Source of the DNA: Robiginitalea sp.
GTDB taxonomy: Bacteria; Bacteroidota; Bacteroidia; Flavobacteriales; Flavobacteriaceae
Reading direction: 5' to 3'
NCBI GenBank assembly: GCA_024638915.1
Contig: JAHEJJ010000009.1
Coordinates: 1 to 64,000, forward strand
Length of the DNA: 64,000 nucleotides
Shown here: one piece after another, positions 1 to 9,102 of the stretch
How positions within the stretch are numbered: the first letter of the stretch is position 1
Layout: each line of letters opens with the position of its first letter
Position numbers and translations under genes: made by a program
Notes under the pieces: generated by a model
What the model saw: only the letters and a program-made list of their open reading frames with translations
Databases searched by the model: none
What the model was told of the DNA's origin: nothing

Positions 1-373
1 GTAATCTGAACTTCAAAATACCGTCAATATAGGAAGCCTCAATTTTATCTTCATTCACAGTCTCCGGAAGCGTAAATGATCTGGTAAACGAACGATATGA
101 GAATTCCTTCCTTGTAAAATGCTCTTGAGAAACTTCATCTTCTGTCTTGGCTTCCATTGATATAGTCATAACACTGTTATCAATCTCGACATTGAAATCT
201 TCTTTTTTCCGGCCGGGAATCGCCAGTTCGAGCTCAAAATCTGTCTCAGTTTCTTTGATGTTCACGGCAGGGAGGGTATTTTCAAATCGCTCCATACCAC
301 CAAACCAATCAGGTTTAAAGAATTCGTTCATCAGGGTCGGGAACATCAGATTGTTTCTTCTTACTATACTCAT
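1..373 (-). CDS. Hsp20/alpha-crystallin small heat-shock protein, 3' end cut by window
   Basis: ATP-independent holdase chaperone of the Hsp20 family, expected in the cytoplasm. The ATG is at 371-373 and about 124 residues can be read before the left edge. The alpha-crystallin domain begins near residue 35 (PAVNIKET), continues through the strand region ELAIPGRKKEDF and ISMEAKT, and reaches the typical SFTLPETV stretch near residue 105; the C-terminal I-x-I tail is outside the window. The short N-terminal arm, with no signal peptide, fits a cytosolic sHsp of about 140-150 residues. Identification rests on this domain pattern; no regulatory site was found upstream. Confidence 0.9.
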   Translation of the reverse strand, partial: MSIVRRNNLMFPTLMNEFFKPDWFGGMERFENTLPAVNIKETETDFELELAIPGRKKEDFNVEIDNSVMTISMEAKTEDEVSQEHFTRKEFSYRSFTRSFTLPETVNEDKIEASYIDGILKFRL

Positions 374-574
374 AATAATTATGTTTATGTTACGCTTAAT
401 TTCTTTGGTTTACTAAAAGGCAAATGGTATACCAAGACGTATTTACTGTCTTTTTGACTTACTATCATCTCAAAATGCTGCCATTATGGCGTAAAATAAA
501 GATATAAAAGTAGTTTTGGGGCAGGAAATGGAGTAAAATCGGGAGTTGAAGGATTTGAACGGGTAGTGGTATTT

Positions 575-973
575 CTAGTTGTAATGCGCTTTAAAAATAT
601 TGATCAAAACATCCGGCGGAACAATTTTGTTAGGATATTGATGCATAATTGACAATACCTGATCGATCGCAGCTGGTGGTAATCCCATACCCAATCCGAT
701 ATTGTGCAGATTGGTCACTTCGGATTTGTGCTGTTCGTCTACATTCATCAGCAAAACGAGTCGGTGAAACTGAAGGATTCTTTCCGCCTGCGTCTTGGGC
801 ATAATCTTTTTAACCGGAGTTTCAAAAAGCGATTCAAACGTTTCCTTATCGATCCCTAATTGCTCAGAAACGCTGAGTAGGAAGTAATATTCCGAATCCG
901 AAATCACATTATCTGCCCTGGCAAAAGAAATCATTTCTGCTAAAATACTCAGTTTTTCCTCGAAAGTGCTCAT
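575..973 (-). CDS. TerB-like all-helical protein of unknown role
   Basis: A 132-residue soluble protein with no signal peptide or membrane segment. The pattern is that of the TerB/DjlA-type helical fold: an early acidic helix (LSILAEMISFARADNVISDSEY) in which a D-x-x-I-S-x-x-E motif at about residues 21-28 resembles the metal-site loop of TerB proteins, followed by further amphipathic helices. TerB proteins are linked to tellurite resistance and stress signalling in some bacteria, but the role of stand-alone copies like this one is not known. It stands alone between the Hsp20 gene and sucC, 124 bases from sucC. Family assignment is by pattern only. Confidence 0.6.
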   Translation of the reverse strand: MSTFEEKLSILAEMISFARADNVISDSEYYFLLSVSEQLGIDKETFESLFETPVKKIMPKTQAERILQFHRLVLLMNVDEQHKSEVTNLHNIGLGMGLPPAAIDQVLSIMHQYPNKIVPPDVLINIFKAHYN

Positions 974-1097
974 TTGTAAGGTTTTAGGATCAAGAGACCA
1001 TCCTATTAATAACTCGGTTTAAACACAATTCGTATACGGCATCGATAAACGTATTGGAAAGCCGTTTTAAGGGTCAATAATGTGCGGGAAATCTTAT

Positions 1098-2291
1098 CTA
1101 GGCAAGGACTTCTTTAACTTTATCGGCAGCTTCCTGGAATTGAACCGCAGAATGAACCGCCAGACCGGAATTATCGATGATCTCCTTGGCCAGTTCGGCA
1201 TTGGTGCCTTGCAAACGCACAATAATAGGTACTTTGATAGAATCACCCATATTTTTATAAGCGTCCACCACACCCTGAGCCACACGGTCACATCGTACTA
1301 TTCCACCGAAAATATTGATCAGGATAGCTTTTACATTGGGATCTTTCAAGATGATCCTAAAAGCTTCCTCTACCCGTTTGGCATCGGCTGTACCGCCAAC
1401 ATCGAGAAAATTTGCAGGTTCACCTCCAGCCATTTTAATAAGGTCCATAGTGGCCATGGCTAAACCAGCCCCATTAACCATACAGCCAACATTTCCGTCT
1501 AGATCCACGTAATTGAGGCCGACAGAACGAGCCTCGACTTCGATAGGGCTTTCCTCTCTCAGATCGCGCATTTCAGCATACTGCTTACGCCTGTACAAAG
1601 CATTATCATCAATGGTTACCTTGGCATCTACCGCCATGATCAGATCATCTGAGGTCTTGAGCACGGGATTGATCTCGAATAAGCTGGCATCGCTTTCTAC
1701 ATAAGCTTTATATAGCGAGGAGACAAAACGCACCATCTCCTTAAAAGCCGTACCTGAAAGTCGGAGGTTAAAAGCGATCTTTCTGGCCTGAAAAGGCAAC
1801 AGTCCGACCGATGGATCGATTTCTTCCGTAAAAATCAAATGAGGGGTTTTTTCTGCCACTTCTTCGATATCCATACCTCCTTCGGTGGAGTACATGATCA
1901 TATTTCTACCACTCGCCCTGTTGAGCAATACAGACATATAATATTCTTCATGCTCACTGTCACCCGGATAATAAACATCTTCGGCCACCAATACCTGATG
2001 CACCTTCTTCCCCTCTGCAGAGGTTTGTGGTGTAATAAGTTGCATCCCAATGATACTACCCGAAATCTCCTCGACTTCACTGAGGTTCTTGGCCAGTTTC
2101 ACACCGCCGCCTTTACCACGACCGCCAGCATGAACTTGCGCTTTGATCACATGCCAGCCTGTTCCCGTGTCGGCCGTGAGCCGTTTAGCAGCATTTACCG
2201 CCTCTTGTGCATTGTGTGCCACCACGCCCCGCTGGATGCGAACACCGAAACTCGCCAAAATTTCTTTACCCTGATATTCGTGAAGATTCAT
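1098..2291 (-). CDS. sucC: Succinyl-CoA synthetase (ADP-forming) subunit beta
   Basis: Beta subunit of succinate-CoA ligase, the substrate-level phosphorylation step of the TCA cycle, working as a complex with SucD, which is not in this window. The 397-residue length matches the family. The canonical start [12 protein letters not shown] is at 2291; an in-frame ATG nine codons upstream is rejected because it adds residues the family lacks. The ATP-grasp domain fills the first 240 residues (for example [16 protein letters not shown] near 45-60) and the C-terminal CoA-ligase domain shows [13 protein letters not shown] near 315-330, the loop that faces the alpha subunit. A TATTTTTG promoter box lies 24 bases upstream of the start. 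Confidence 0.97.
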   Translation of the reverse strand: MNLHEYQGKEILASFGVRIQRGVVAHNAQEAVNAAKRLTADTGTGWHVIKAQVHAGGRGKGGGVKLAKNLSEVEEISGSIIGMQLITPQTSAEGKKVHQVLVAEDVYYPGDSEHEEYYMSVLLNRASGRNMIMYSTEGGMDIEEVAEKTPHLIFTEEIDPSVGLLPFQARKIAFNLRLSGTAFKEMVRFVSSLYKAYVESDASLFEINPVLKTSDDLIMAVDAKVTIDDNALYRRKQYAEMRDLREESPIEVEARSVGLNYVDLDGNVGCMVNGAGLAMATMDLIKMAGGEPANFLDVGGTADAKRVEEAFRIILKDPNVKAILINIFGGIVRCDRVAQGVVDAYKNMGDSIKVPIIVRLQGTNAELAKEIIDNSGLAVHSAVQFQEAADKVKEVLA

Positions 2292-2315
2292 ATTTAAGTT
2301 TTGAAGATTTCCCGT

Positions 2316-2323
2316 CAAAAATA
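2316..2323 (-). promoter_or_regulatory. -7 promoter box for sucC
   Basis: Minus-strand TATTTTTG, an exact match to the Bacteroidota TAnnTTTG box, 24 bases before the sucC start. No clear -33 TTG was found at the usual distance, so this is supported by position and one box only. Confidence 0.4.
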
Positions 2324-2413
2324 GGAAACGCGCTTGATTTTCACTAATACATTACGAAAAACAAATAACTCTCGATAAAGGCCGAATCCTGCGATAAGAC
2401 CGGAGCCAAATGA

Positions 2414-3058
2414 TCATTGCTTTAGTTTAAAGTCTTTAAAGTCGAGAGGATCAAAATTTTTAAAATGACCATTCATATCGATCAGTTCCTTTGTGCGGTT
2501 CACCTCCTTCAAGACCTGTATGGTGCCGAGTAGGTGTGATTTGATAAAACTCAAGCGCTCGCTCTCCTTCGCAATCTGCAATAATTGATATTCCTGATCA
2601 TAGGAAAGCCCCATTTTATGGGCCAGAACAAAGCTGCTGAATTTTTCTACGGGTATTGGGGTAAAAGGCACATCCATAATCCGATAGAGTTCCTCGATCC
2701 TCGACAACACCTCTTCTTTGTGCTTTTTATCCCCGTCATTAACATTATCCAGGAATTGTACAACACCTCCTGCATATTGCTTTCCTTCCATCTCATTGTC
2801 AAAGGTAAGCACCTTAAATACCTGTCTGGCCACACAGATCACATCCATCGCACCACTCTCATAAGTATTCACCACTTCCACGAGCTGAACTTCCGTTCCA
2901 TAGGCAATGCTATCATGAATATATACCGGTATTCCGAAGGTAATCGCGTTAGAGCGACAGTCCTTTATCAATTCTTTATAACGCTCCTCAAAAATATGAA
3001 GAGGTACCTGTTCACCTGGAAAGAAAACCGATTGCAATGGAAAAAGAGGTAGCTTCAT
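2414..3058 (-). CDS. LON peptidase substrate-binding domain protein
   Basis: A 214-residue protein consisting of the N-terminal substrate-binding domain of Lon protease without the ATPase or protease parts. The opening MKLPLFPLQSVFFPGEQ and the following LHIFEERYKELI (about residues 20-32) are the hallmark first strands and helix of this domain. The start is placed at 3058, where this motif begins; the longer frame to 3103 adds 15 unrelated residues. Stand-alone LON-domain proteins are common in bacteria, but their role is unclear; a part in recognising unfolded protein is an inference from the domain. It is followed by sucC 122 bases downstream on the same strand. Confidence 0.85.
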   Translation of the reverse strand: MKLPLFPLQSVFFPGEQVPLHIFEERYKELIKDCRSNAITFGIPVYIHDSIAYGTEVQLVEVVNTYESGAMDVICVARQVFKVLTFDNEMEGKQYAGGVVQFLDNVNDGDKKHKEEVLSRIEELYRIMDVPFTPIPVEKFSSFVLAHKMGLSYDQEYQLLQIAKESERLSFIKSHLLGTIQVLKEVNRTKELIDMNGHFKNFDPLDFKDFKLKQ

Positions 3059-3174
3059 AGGGAAAATTTGTTTAAAAATACAAACCCGGCCAGAGAGTCC
3101 CAAAAGAAGTTATTAACTCAAAATTGTTATGTTTATAACTATTTGTTGTATTATTTTAATATTAAATAGAATTC

Positions 3175-3205
3175 TTGTTTTGTACGAGGACTTGGGCTAG
3201 TTTTG
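3175..3205 (+). promoter_or_regulatory. Promoter of lysA
   Basis: TTG at 3175-3177, a 20-base spacer and TAGTTTTG at 3198-3205, matching the Bacteroidota TTG-N17-23-TAnnTTTG promoter. The box ends 16 bases before the lysA ATG, so the leader would be very short. Confidence 0.55.
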
Positions 3206-3221
3206 TTTTAAATGAGATGAG

Positions 3222-4466
3222 ATGATCAACGAAAAAGATCTACTGGAGATCACCGAAAAATTTGGAGCACCGGTCTATGTTTATGAAGCCGAAATGATCA
3301 TAGCTCAGTTTCAACGACTGAACCGTTCTTTTAGCGGCGTTAAAAAGCTTAAGCTCAATTATGCGGCAAAAGCGCTTTCTAACATCAGCATATTAAAGCT
3401 TATGAATTCACTGGGAAGCGGTCTGGACACCGTTTCCATCCAGGAGGTAAAATTGGGTTTGCTGGCTGGGTTTAAACCAGAAGACATCATTTTTACTCCT
3501 AATGGAGTATCCCTTGAAGAGATTGAAGAGGCGGCCCTGCTGGGCGTACAGATCAATATTGACAATCTTTCTGTACTAGAACAGTTTGGAAATAAACATC
3601 CTGATATTCCGGTTTGCATCCGCATCAATCCTCATGTAATGGCGGGCGGGAATACCAAAATTTCCGTAGGCCATATCGATTCTAAATTTGGCATAAGTAT
3701 TCATCAGATACCACATCTGTTGAGAATAGTGGAACTCACGAAAATGCAGATCAACGGGATCCATATGCATACGGGCAGTGATATCCTGGACATCGATGTT
3801 TTCCTTTATGCCTCAGAGATACTGTTTGATACGGCCCGGAATTTTAAGCAGCTTGAATTTATAGATTTTGGCAGTGGATTTAAGGTACCGTATCGTTCAG
3901 GCGATATCGAAACCAATATAAAAGAGCTGGGGCAGAAACTCAGTTCACGTTTTAACGAATTTTGCGAAGATTACGGCAACACCTTGACCCTGGCTTTCGA
4001 ACCTGGCAAGTTTCTGGTCAGTGAAGCGGGTCTGTTCCTTGCCCGGGTCAATGTGGTAAAGCAAACTACCTCTACGGTATTTGCAGGTATTGACAGCGGT
4101 TTTAACCATCTTATCAGACCTATGCTCTACGGAGCCGGACATGAAATCACCAATATCTCGAACCCCAAGGGAAGGGAGCGCTATTATTCGGTGGTGGGCT
4201 ATATATGTGAGACAGATACTTTTGGTAATAATCGCCGTATCGCTGAAATATCGGAGGGAGACATCCTATGTTTCAGAAATGCCGGGGCCTACTGTTTTAC
4301 CATGGCCAGTAATTATAATTCCAGGTATCGCCCGGCGGAGGTATTATGGTATCAGGAGAAACCACACCTAATTCGAAAAAGGGAGACTTTTGACGATCTT
4401 ATCTCAAATCAGGTCGATGTTGAGAACCTTTTCGATAATCTCGAGCCCACACCTACTTTGAAATAA
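3222..4466 (+). CDS. lysA: Diaminopimelate decarboxylase
   Basis: PLP enzyme that decarboxylates meso-diaminopimelate to lysine, the last step of lysine synthesis, in the cytoplasm. At 414 residues it has the usual fold-type III layout: a TIM barrel opening with the PLP lysine in NYAAKALSN (about residue 50), the HMHTGSDI strand near 182-189, the glycine-rich FIDFGSGF near 220, EPGKFLV near 263, and the second-domain CETDTF motif (about 334) whose cysteine contributes to the partner active site. The related arginine and ornithine decarboxylases are made less likely by the CETDTF and HTGSDI forms. It is followed 62 bases later by an exported thioredoxin-like gene. Confidence 0.95.
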   Translation: MINEKDLLEITEKFGAPVYVYEAEMIIAQFQRLNRSFSGVKKLKLNYAAKALSNISILKLMNSLGSGLDTVSIQEVKLGLLAGFKPEDIIFTPNGVSLEEIEEAALLGVQINIDNLSVLEQFGNKHPDIPVCIRINPHVMAGGNTKISVGHIDSKFGISIHQIPHLLRIVELTKMQINGIHMHTGSDILDIDVFLYASEILFDTARNFKQLEFIDFGSGFKVPYRSGDIETNIKELGQKLSSRFNEFCEDYGNTLTLAFEPGKFLVSEAGLFLARVNVVKQTTSTVFAGIDSGFNHLIRPMLYGAGHEITNISNPKGRERYYSVVGYICETDTFGNNRRIAEISEGDILCFRNAGAYCFTMASNYNSRYRPAEVLWYQEKPHLIRKRETFDDLISNQVDVENLFDNLEPTPTLK

Positions 4467-4528
4467 AGCCGCAAAAATTTCGTTAGTTTTGGTATAGTTA
4501 TTGGACTAATACCTCAAAAATATTACTG

Positions 4529-5062
4529 ATGAAAATTTCTACCCCAACTCTTTACAATCGGATATTGTTACTGGCGCTTTTCTTCTCGATCGGCGGATTG
4601 CAAGCGCAGGAGATCAAATGGATGAGTTGGCAGGAGGCTATCTCACAGTCACAGGCCGACGATAGTCCAAAAAAAGTCTTTATAGATGTCTATACCGATT
4701 GGTGTGGCTGGTGCAAGAGAATGGATAAAGACACCTTTCAAAATCCTGAAGTTGCCCGCTATATGAGTGATAACTTCTATATGGTAAAGCTTGATGGTGA
4801 AGGAAAAGATCCCATAGAATTCCGAGGCACCACTTACAAATATGTCCCTTCCGGACGCAGAGGATATCACGAATTAGCCGCTGCGCTTTTAAAAGGGCGA
4901 TTGAGTTATCCCACGGTAGTATTCATGGATGAAGACCTCAATGTACTTTCTCCTGTGCCGGGTTACCAGAAACCGGCTCCTTTTCTCAATATTGCCCGCT
5001 ACTTCGGTGACAATATCTACAAGGAACAAGACTGGAAAACCTATAGTGCCCAGGGGAAGTAA
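4529..5062 (+). CDS. Exported thioredoxin-fold protein with CGWC motif
   Basis: A 177-residue protein with an N-terminal signal peptide ending in GLQAQ (about residue 27) and a thioredoxin-like domain. The redox motif WCGWCKRMD at about residues 58-66 has the C-x-x-C spacing of thioredoxin-like proteins; the later SYPTVVFMDED supplies the cis-proline strand. It therefore most likely works in the periplasm as a disulfide reductase or a cytochrome-maturation type thiol protein, but the substrate is not known. The gene may share a transcript with lysA, which ends 62 bases upstream; no terminator is seen between them. Confidence 0.82.
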   Translation: MKISTPTLYNRILLLALFFSIGGLQAQEIKWMSWQEAISQSQADDSPKKVFIDVYTDWCGWCKRMDKDTFQNPEVARYMSDNFYMVKLDGEGKDPIEFRGTTYKYVPSGRRGYHELAAALLKGRLSYPTVVFMDEDLNVLSPVPGYQKPAPFLNIARYFGDNIYKEQDWKTYSAQGK

Positions 5063-5189
5063 AAATTCTCTTTGAATATACTTCTTATAGTACTTAGGCA
5101 TTTAACCTGCCACTCCCTCATTATACAGGAGCAACAAAAATGGTCTGATGACCGGAACTTTTAATGCAAATAACCGCAAATGGTCGGTC

Positions 5190-6662
5190 TTAACGGCTAT
5201 AGTTCGGGGATTCCTTGGTGATCGTTACATCGTGCGGATGTCCTTCATTAATTCCACTGGAAGTTACCTTGATAAAACGACCCTTATTTTGTAGTGATTG
5301 AATGGATTCAGCGCCACAGTAGCCCATACCTGCCCTTAATCCACCGATAAACTGATGTATACTTTCAAACAGTTCTCCTTTATAGGGGACTCTTCCTACA
5401 ATTCCTTCGGGTACCAGTTTTTTGATGTCGTCTTCCACATCCTGGAAATAACGATCCTTGCTTCCCTCCTTCATGGCTTCCACAGAACCCATACCCCGGT
5501 AAGATTTAAATTTTCGCCCTTCGTAAATAATGGTTTCTCCGGGAGATTCTTTGGTGCCTGCCAAAAGAGACCCTAACATAACACTGTCGGCCCCTGCGGC
5601 AATCGCTTTTGGAATGTCCCCTGTATAACGGATACCACCATCGGCGATCACGGGAACACCGCTATCCTTTATGGCTGAGGCGACTTCCAGCACCGCGGAG
5701 AACTGGGGAAATCCTACGCCGGCTATCACACGGGTGGTACAGATCGATCCTGGACCAATCCCAACTTTTACAGCATCCGCTCCTGCCTCGACCAGGAACT
5801 TTGCGGCATCTGCTGTCGCGATATTACCCACGACTACTTCCAGCTTTGGAAATTTGTTTTTAACTTTTTTGAGGATTTCTACCACTCCTTTGGTATGTCC
5901 ATGGGCAGTATCGATCACTATGGCATCGACCCCCGCTTTCACCAGCGCGGCAGCCCGATCTAGCACATCGGCGGTGACCCCGACCGCAGCGGCAACCCGA
6001 AGCCTTCCAAATTGATCTTTGTTGGCCATCGGTTTCTGATTCACCTTGGTGATATCGCGAAAAGTAATTAGGCCAACCAACCGGTTGTCGTCGCTGACCA
6101 CCGGCAATTTTTCGATCTTGTTTTCCTGGAGGATATCTTCCGCTTCATCCAGGGATGTGCCTTCTGCCACAGTTACCAGGTTTGAAGAGGTCATGACTTC
6201 TGAAATCGGTCTCTGATTATTTTTCTCAAACCTCAGATCCCTATTGGTCACTATACCTATTAGTTTGCTATCAACATCTACGATTGGAATCCCTCCGATA
6301 CTGTGTTCCTTCATACTTGCTTTTGCATCTCGCACCAGGGCGTCGAGGGGCAGGGTAACCGGATCTATGATCATTCCGCTCTCTGCTCTTTTGACACGCC
6401 TTACTTTCATAGCCTGTTGCTCAATACTCATATTCTTATGCAATACCCCCATGCCACCTTCCCTTGCCATTGCGATGGCCATTTTGGATTCGGTAACCGT
6501 ATCCATGGCAGCCGAAATGATCGGAACATTCAAGGTGATGTTCCTGGTAAAGCGACTTTGAATATTGACTTCCCTCGGGAGTATTTCGGAATATGCAGGC
6601 ACCAGAAGTACGTCGTCGTAAGTAAGACCTTCCCCCAGGATTTTTGTAGTATGAGCTTCCAT
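5190..6662 (-). CDS. guaB: IMP dehydrogenase
   Basis: Oxidises IMP to XMP with NAD+, the committed step of GMP synthesis. The 490-residue protein has the standard architecture: catalytic barrel first half ([12 protein letters not shown] near residue 14, AAMDTVTES near 53), a CBS-domain pair inserted at about 95-205, and the catalytic loop [10 protein letters not shown] whose cysteine (about residue 303) forms the covalent adduct. The flap region [10 protein letters not shown] and the RGMGS K+/IMP-site segment follow. The start at 6662 fits the family length. A TATATTTG box lies 23 bases upstream. The next genes on either side are on the opposite strand. Confidence 0.97.
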   Translation of the reverse strand: MEAHTTKILGEGLTYDDVLLVPAYSEILPREVNIQSRFTRNITLNVPIISAAMDTVTESKMAIAMAREGGMGVLHKNMSIEQQAMKVRRVKRAESGMIIDPVTLPLDALVRDAKASMKEHSIGGIPIVDVDSKLIGIVTNRDLRFEKNNQRPISEVMTSSNLVTVAEGTSLDEAEDILQENKIEKLPVVSDDNRLVGLITFRDITKVNQKPMANKDQFGRLRVAAAVGVTADVLDRAAALVKAGVDAIVIDTAHGHTKGVVEILKKVKNKFPKLEVVVGNIATADAAKFLVEAGADAVKVGIGPGSICTTRVIAGVGFPQFSAVLEVASAIKDSGVPVIADGGIRYTGDIPKAIAAGADSVMLGSLLAGTKESPGETIIYEGRKFKSYRGMGSVEAMKEGSKDRYFQDVEDDIKKLVPEGIVGRVPYKGELFESIHQFIGGLRAGMGYCGAESIQSLQNKGRFIKVTSSGINEGHPHDVTITKESPNYSR

Positions 6663-6685
6663 GGCAATTAAAGATTAATTGCGTG

Positions 6686-6693
6686 CAAATATA
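6686..6693 (-). promoter_or_regulatory. -7 promoter box for guaB
   Basis: Minus-strand TATATTTG, an exact TAnnTTTG match, 23 bases upstream of the guaB start. No good -33 TTG is visible. Confidence 0.4.
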
Positions 6694-6764
6694 CTACTTT
6701 TCTCGCTTGCTTTTATCGCCCCTCAGATCGGTCTAATCGTACTTGACCTGCGTTGATAAAATTA

Positions 6765-6785
6765 TTTATAATTAATCTAAATAAA
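6765..6785 (+). repeat. Upstream copy of a 21-bp candidate operator of the FecA-like receptor
   Basis: The sequence is TTTATAATTA, then A, then TCTAAATAAA. A second copy at 6832-6852 is identical except for the central base (G). The outer five bases on each side are complementary (TTTAT and ATAAA). This copy ends one base before the -33 TTTG of the receptor promoter. A metal-sensing repressor such as a DtxR/IdeR or Fur-type protein is a guess based on the target gene. Confidence 0.6.
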
Positions 6786-6786
6786 G

Positions 6787-6817
6787 TTTGGAAATTAAAG
6801 CGTCTGAATTACATTTG
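6787..6817 (+). promoter_or_regulatory. Promoter of the FecA-like receptor
   Basis: TTTG at 6787-6790, a 19-base spacer and TACATTTG at 6810-6817. Both boxes match the Bacteroidota consensus exactly. It lies between the two 21-bp repeats, so a protein bound at both would bracket the polymerase site. Confidence 0.65.
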
Positions 6818-6831
6818 TAGTATCCTATTTA

Positions 6832-6852
6832 TTTATAATTAGTCTAAATAAA
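6832..6852 (+). repeat. Downstream copy of the 21-bp candidate operator
   Basis: Same as the copy at 6765-6785 with G in place of A at the centre; the two copies start 67 bases apart. This one ends four bases before the receptor ATG and so covers the transcript start region and the ribosome binding region, a place typical of repressor sites. Confidence 0.6.
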
Positions 6853-6856
6853 TTAA

Positions 6857-9073
6857 ATGTATCGATATTTCGTCTTTTCATTTTTCTTGATTTCCACAAG
6901 TGTTTTTAGTCAACAAGACAGTACTATAACAGGCACGCCTGTAAGGCTTAACGAAGTTGTCCTTGAGGCAAAAGTCATCTTCGGAAGTAAATTTGAGGCC
7001 AAAAATAGGACGGGTTCATCTTATTATATTTCGCCACAGGAAATAAAACGATTTAATTATACCGATGTGAACAGGACTCTTAGAGCGGTGCCTGGCGTAA
7101 ATGTCTATGAGGAAGATGGTTTCGGGTTAAGGCCAAATATCTCTCTTCGTGGAACATCTCCTGAACGCAGTGCTAAAATTACCCTGATGGAAGATGGTGT
7201 TCTGATCGCACCAGCCCCCTATAGTGCCCCGGCAGCTTATTATTTTCCTACCATTGCAAGGATGCAGTCCGTAGAAATACTGAAAGGAAGCAGTCAGGTC
7301 CAATTCGGCCCATTTACCACCGGTGGAGCGATAAATATGATCAGTACGGAAGTACCTGATAATTTCGGGGCTTTTCTCAATGCCAGCTATGGAAGTTTCC
7401 AAAGTGGTCGGTTACACGCCCAATTTGGAGACAGTCGAAAAAATTTCGGCTATGCTATAGAATACCTCAATTACAATTCCAACGGCTTTAAAGAATTGGA
7501 TACCGGAGGCGATACAGGCTTCGACAAGAACGATCTTGTGGCCAAATTTAAAGTAAATACCAATCCGGAAAGCAAAGTCCGGCAAGCGTTGGAATTCAAG
7601 TTTCAATATGCAGATGAAACCTCAGATGAGACTTACCTGGGACTCACACAGGATGACTTCGAGCTTACGCCCTTCAGGCGGTATGCTGGATCACAGGTCG
7701 ACCAGATGAATACCGAACACACTCAATTCATGCTGACCCATACCTTGGATTTCAGCGATTATTTCAGAATAACCACAGTGGGTTACCGCAATGATTTTAA
7801 GCGAAATTGGTATAAGCTCGACTATCTGACGCTCAACGGGGAACGTGAAGGTATTGCTGATATTCTGGAATCACCAGATTTGTTTCAAGATTATTTCCTG
7901 GTGGTAAGCGGTACGGCCGATAGCCAGGCGAATGCCTTATCTGTTAAAAACAATAACAGGAAATACCTCTCTACCGGGATCCAGACCAAATTTGATCTTC
8001 ACTGGACCGGTGAACGAACTTTTCACGATGTGGAGATTGGGCTTCGCTACCATTTCGACGAGGAGGACCGATTTCAATGGCTGGACGATTATGCCATGAC
8101 CAATGGGCAGATGCTTCTGACCACCGAAGGTATTCCGGGAACGGATGCCAATAGAATAAGTGATGCCAGAGCCTTTGCCGCTTTCACCATGTATAAATTC
8201 AAATACGACAACCTTACCCTGACTCCCGGATTGCGCTACGAAAATATGACGCTTTCGCGGGATAATTTTGGAAGTAACGATCCTGGCCGCAGCGGCACCG
8301 GGCTCAGCCAGCGGGAAAACCAGGTAGATATATTCATCCCTGGTGTCGGATTTAATTACAATTTTCCGAACATCTCCATATTTGGAGGTGTGCACAAAGG
8401 ATTTTCACCACCTGGCAACCAGGAAGGGCAATTACCTGAAGAGAGTATTAACTACGAGTTGGGAAGCCGTTTCAGCTACGGAGGGTTCAGTGGTGAGTTG
8501 GTTGGCTTTTTCAATGATTTTAGCAACCTTCTGGGCAGCGATCTTGCGGCTACCGGCGGAACGGGTTCCCTGGAACAATTTAATGCCGGCGAAGTGAACG
8601 TGGCAGGTTTGGAGCTCCTTTTCAACTATGATATTTTGGCTGATACCAAAAATTTCCGACTCCCGGTAACACTTGGATATACCCTGACCAATACCGAATT
8701 CCTCAACAGTTTCGGAAGCGACGAAGACCTTTGGGGTGAAGTAACTGCCGGTGATGAGTTGCCCTATATCCCAAAACACCAATTGAATGCCACAGTAAGC
8801 CTGGAACACAGCAAATTCGAATTGAATCTAAGCGGACGTTATAACGGTGAGTTCCGCACTATGGCCGGCAGCGGACCGATCCCCGCTGAGGAGCTGGTAC
8901 CTTCCAACTTTGTGCTCGACTTTGCAGGGAAGTATAATTATAATCAGAATATATCCCTGACACTGAATGTCTTAAACATGCTTGATGAAACCTATGCCGT
9001 TGCAAGGGTCCCCGCCGGACTCAGGCCGGGTCATCCCTTTGGTATCTTTGCTGGAATCGCCCTGAGGTATTGA
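6857..9073 (+). CDS. TonB-dependent receptor, FecA-like (ferric complex uptake likely)
   Basis: Outer-membrane active transporter of 738 residues. A signal peptide ends at about residue 18 (VFSQQ). There is no CarboxypepD-type N-terminal domain; the plug starts at about 50, with RTLRAVPGVNVYEEDG and the LRGTSPERSAKITLMEDG region near 90-115 and VEILKGSSQVQFGP near 130-145, the plug pattern of the FecA ferric dicitrate group. The rest is a 22-strand barrel ending in GIALRY, with the terminal aromatic residue. Substrate is inferred, not shown; ferric citrate or another siderophore is most likely. The promoter is bracketed by two 21-bp repeats, which suggests tight, probably metal-dependent, repression. 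No fecI/fecR or ABC importer genes are adjacent. Confidence 0.85.
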   Translation: MYRYFVFSFFLISTSVFSQQDSTITGTPVRLNEVVLEAKVIFGSKFEAKNRTGSSYYISPQEIKRFNYTDVNRTLRAVPGVNVYEEDGFGLRPNISLRGTSPERSAKITLMEDGVLIAPAPYSAPAAYYFPTIARMQSVEILKGSSQVQFGPFTTGGAINMISTEVPDNFGAFLNASYGSFQSGRLHAQFGDSRKNFGYAIEYLNYNSNGFKELDTGGDTGFDKNDLVAKFKVNTNPESKVRQALEFKFQYADETSDETYLGLTQDDFELTPFRRYAGSQVDQMNTEHTQFMLTHTLDFSDYFRITTVGYRNDFKRNWYKLDYLTLNGEREGIADILESPDLFQDYFLVVSGTADSQANALSVKNNNRKYLSTGIQTKFDLHWTGERTFHDVEIGLRYHFDEEDRFQWLDDYAMTNGQMLLTTEGIPGTDANRISDARAFAAFTMYKFKYDNLTLTPGLRYENMTLSRDNFGSNDPGRSGTGLSQRENQVDIFIPGVGFNYNFPNISIFGGVHKGFSPPGNQEGQLPEESINYELGSRFSYGGFSGELVGFFNDFSNLLGSDLAATGGTGSLEQFNAGEVNVAGLELLFNYDILADTKNFRLPVTLGYTLTNTEFLNSFGSDEDLWGEVTAGDELPYIPKHQLNATVSLEHSKFELNLSGRYNGEFRTMAGSGPIPAEELVPSNFVLDFAGKYNYNQNISLTLNVLNMLDETYAVARVPAGLRPGHPFGIFAGIALRY

Positions 9074-9102
9074 AAAAAGGATCAGCCAGACAAGATCGAC
9101 TA

